Assembly (NCBI GenBank): GCA_030539475.1
Contig: JAUNRY010000143.1
Span: forward strand, 1 to 5,920
Reading direction: 5' to 3'
DNA from: Bacteroidia bacterium
GTDB lineage: Bacteria; Bacteroidota; Bacteroidia; Bacteroidales; Dysgonomonadaceae
Length of the DNA: 5,920 nt
Shown: one piece after another, positions 5,743-5,920 of the stretch
How the letters are laid out: every line of letters starts with the position of its first letter
Position numbering within the stretch: position 1 is the stretch's first letter
The notes under the pieces: model-generated
Told to the model about the DNA's origin: nothing
Database searches by the model: none
The model's input: the letters and a program-made list of their open reading frames with translations, nothing else
Position numbers and translations under genes: made by a program

Positions 5743-5920
5743 TTATTCGTTCGCCGGAATTACGGTTTTTGAGTGAAGAACGCTGCTTAACATTTTCCAA
5801 TATTCAAACTCATTTTTGGTTAATTGAAACATGAAATCGTGAGGAAAACGGTCTATATTTCTTTTTACAGATTGAATTAAAATTCTCGTTTCTACACCGT
5901 ACATTCCTGCCAAATCGCGG
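5743..5920 (-). pseudogene. ORF6N-domain protein, C-terminal end, probably shortened by internal deletion (5' end outside window)
   Basis: An open frame enters from the right edge and ends at TAA 5743-5745, giving 58 visible residues. RDLAGMYGVETRILIQSVKR and NIDRFPHDFMFQLTKNEF match the ORF6N domain consensus (DLAxLYGVETKxLNxxVKRNxxRFPxDFMFQLTxxEF), a domain of phage and mobile-element proteins. In the usual family the sequence then runs through about 20-30 residues including a YAFTEQGVAMLSSVL segment. Here EFEYWK passes directly into MLSSVLHSKTVI and then stops after PANE. This looks like an in-frame deletion that removed the PYAFTEQG part, followed by loss of the C-terminal portion. Full-length homologues typically have well over 100 residues after the domain core. 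A naturally short variant cannot be excluded. Same strand as the DUF1016 gene, 29 bp upstream. Confidence 0.7.

Overview
The window looks like chromosomal DNA from a member of the Bacteroidota, probably Bacteroidales-like. The evidence is AT-rich intergenic DNA, starts without a clear Shine-Dalgarno sequence, a TAnnTTTG-type -7 promoter element, and protein families and gene fusions typical of that phylum. Genus cannot be read from the sequence. I see no rRNA, tRNA, CRISPR array or insertion sequence.

Left part (1-2527): a divergent pair around a 203-bp, very AT-rich spacer. Leftward runs an N-acylglucosamine 2-epimerase (AGE/RnBP family), cut by the window edge after 369 residues. Rightward runs a 404-aa ROK-family regulator with a winged helix-turn-helix domain and a zinc-binding ROK domain. 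The spacer holds a Bacteroidota-type -7 element for the ROK gene and an AT-rich inverted repeat that could be its operator. The pair looks like an amino-sugar (GlcNAc/ManNAc, possibly sialic acid) catabolic locus with its local regulator.

Middle part (2513-4685): a leftward two-gene unit convergent with, and overlapping, the ROK gene by 15 bp. It encodes a sugar-1-phosphate nucleotidyltransferase of the MurU type and, 7 bp upstream, a 476-aa fusion. The fusion joins an AmgK-type sugar kinase (aminoglycoside-phosphotransferase fold) to the C-terminal domain of RapZ, with no RapZ P-loop domain. Together they match the anabolic MurNAc recycling route: MurNAc to MurNAc-alpha-1-P (AmgK) to UDP-MurNAc (MurU). 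The fused RapZ-C domain is the most interesting element, because in enterobacteria this domain senses glucosamine-6-phosphate and binds RNA.

Right part (4691-5920): a DUF1016/YhcG-type PD-(D/E)XK nuclease-like gene whose ExK glutamate is replaced by Gln, only 5 bp upstream of the kinase gene. Upstream of it is the tail of an ORF6N-domain protein that appears shortened by an internal deletion. Both families belong to the phage/mobile/defence gene pool, so this end looks like acquired accessory DNA abutting the cell-wall recycling genes.
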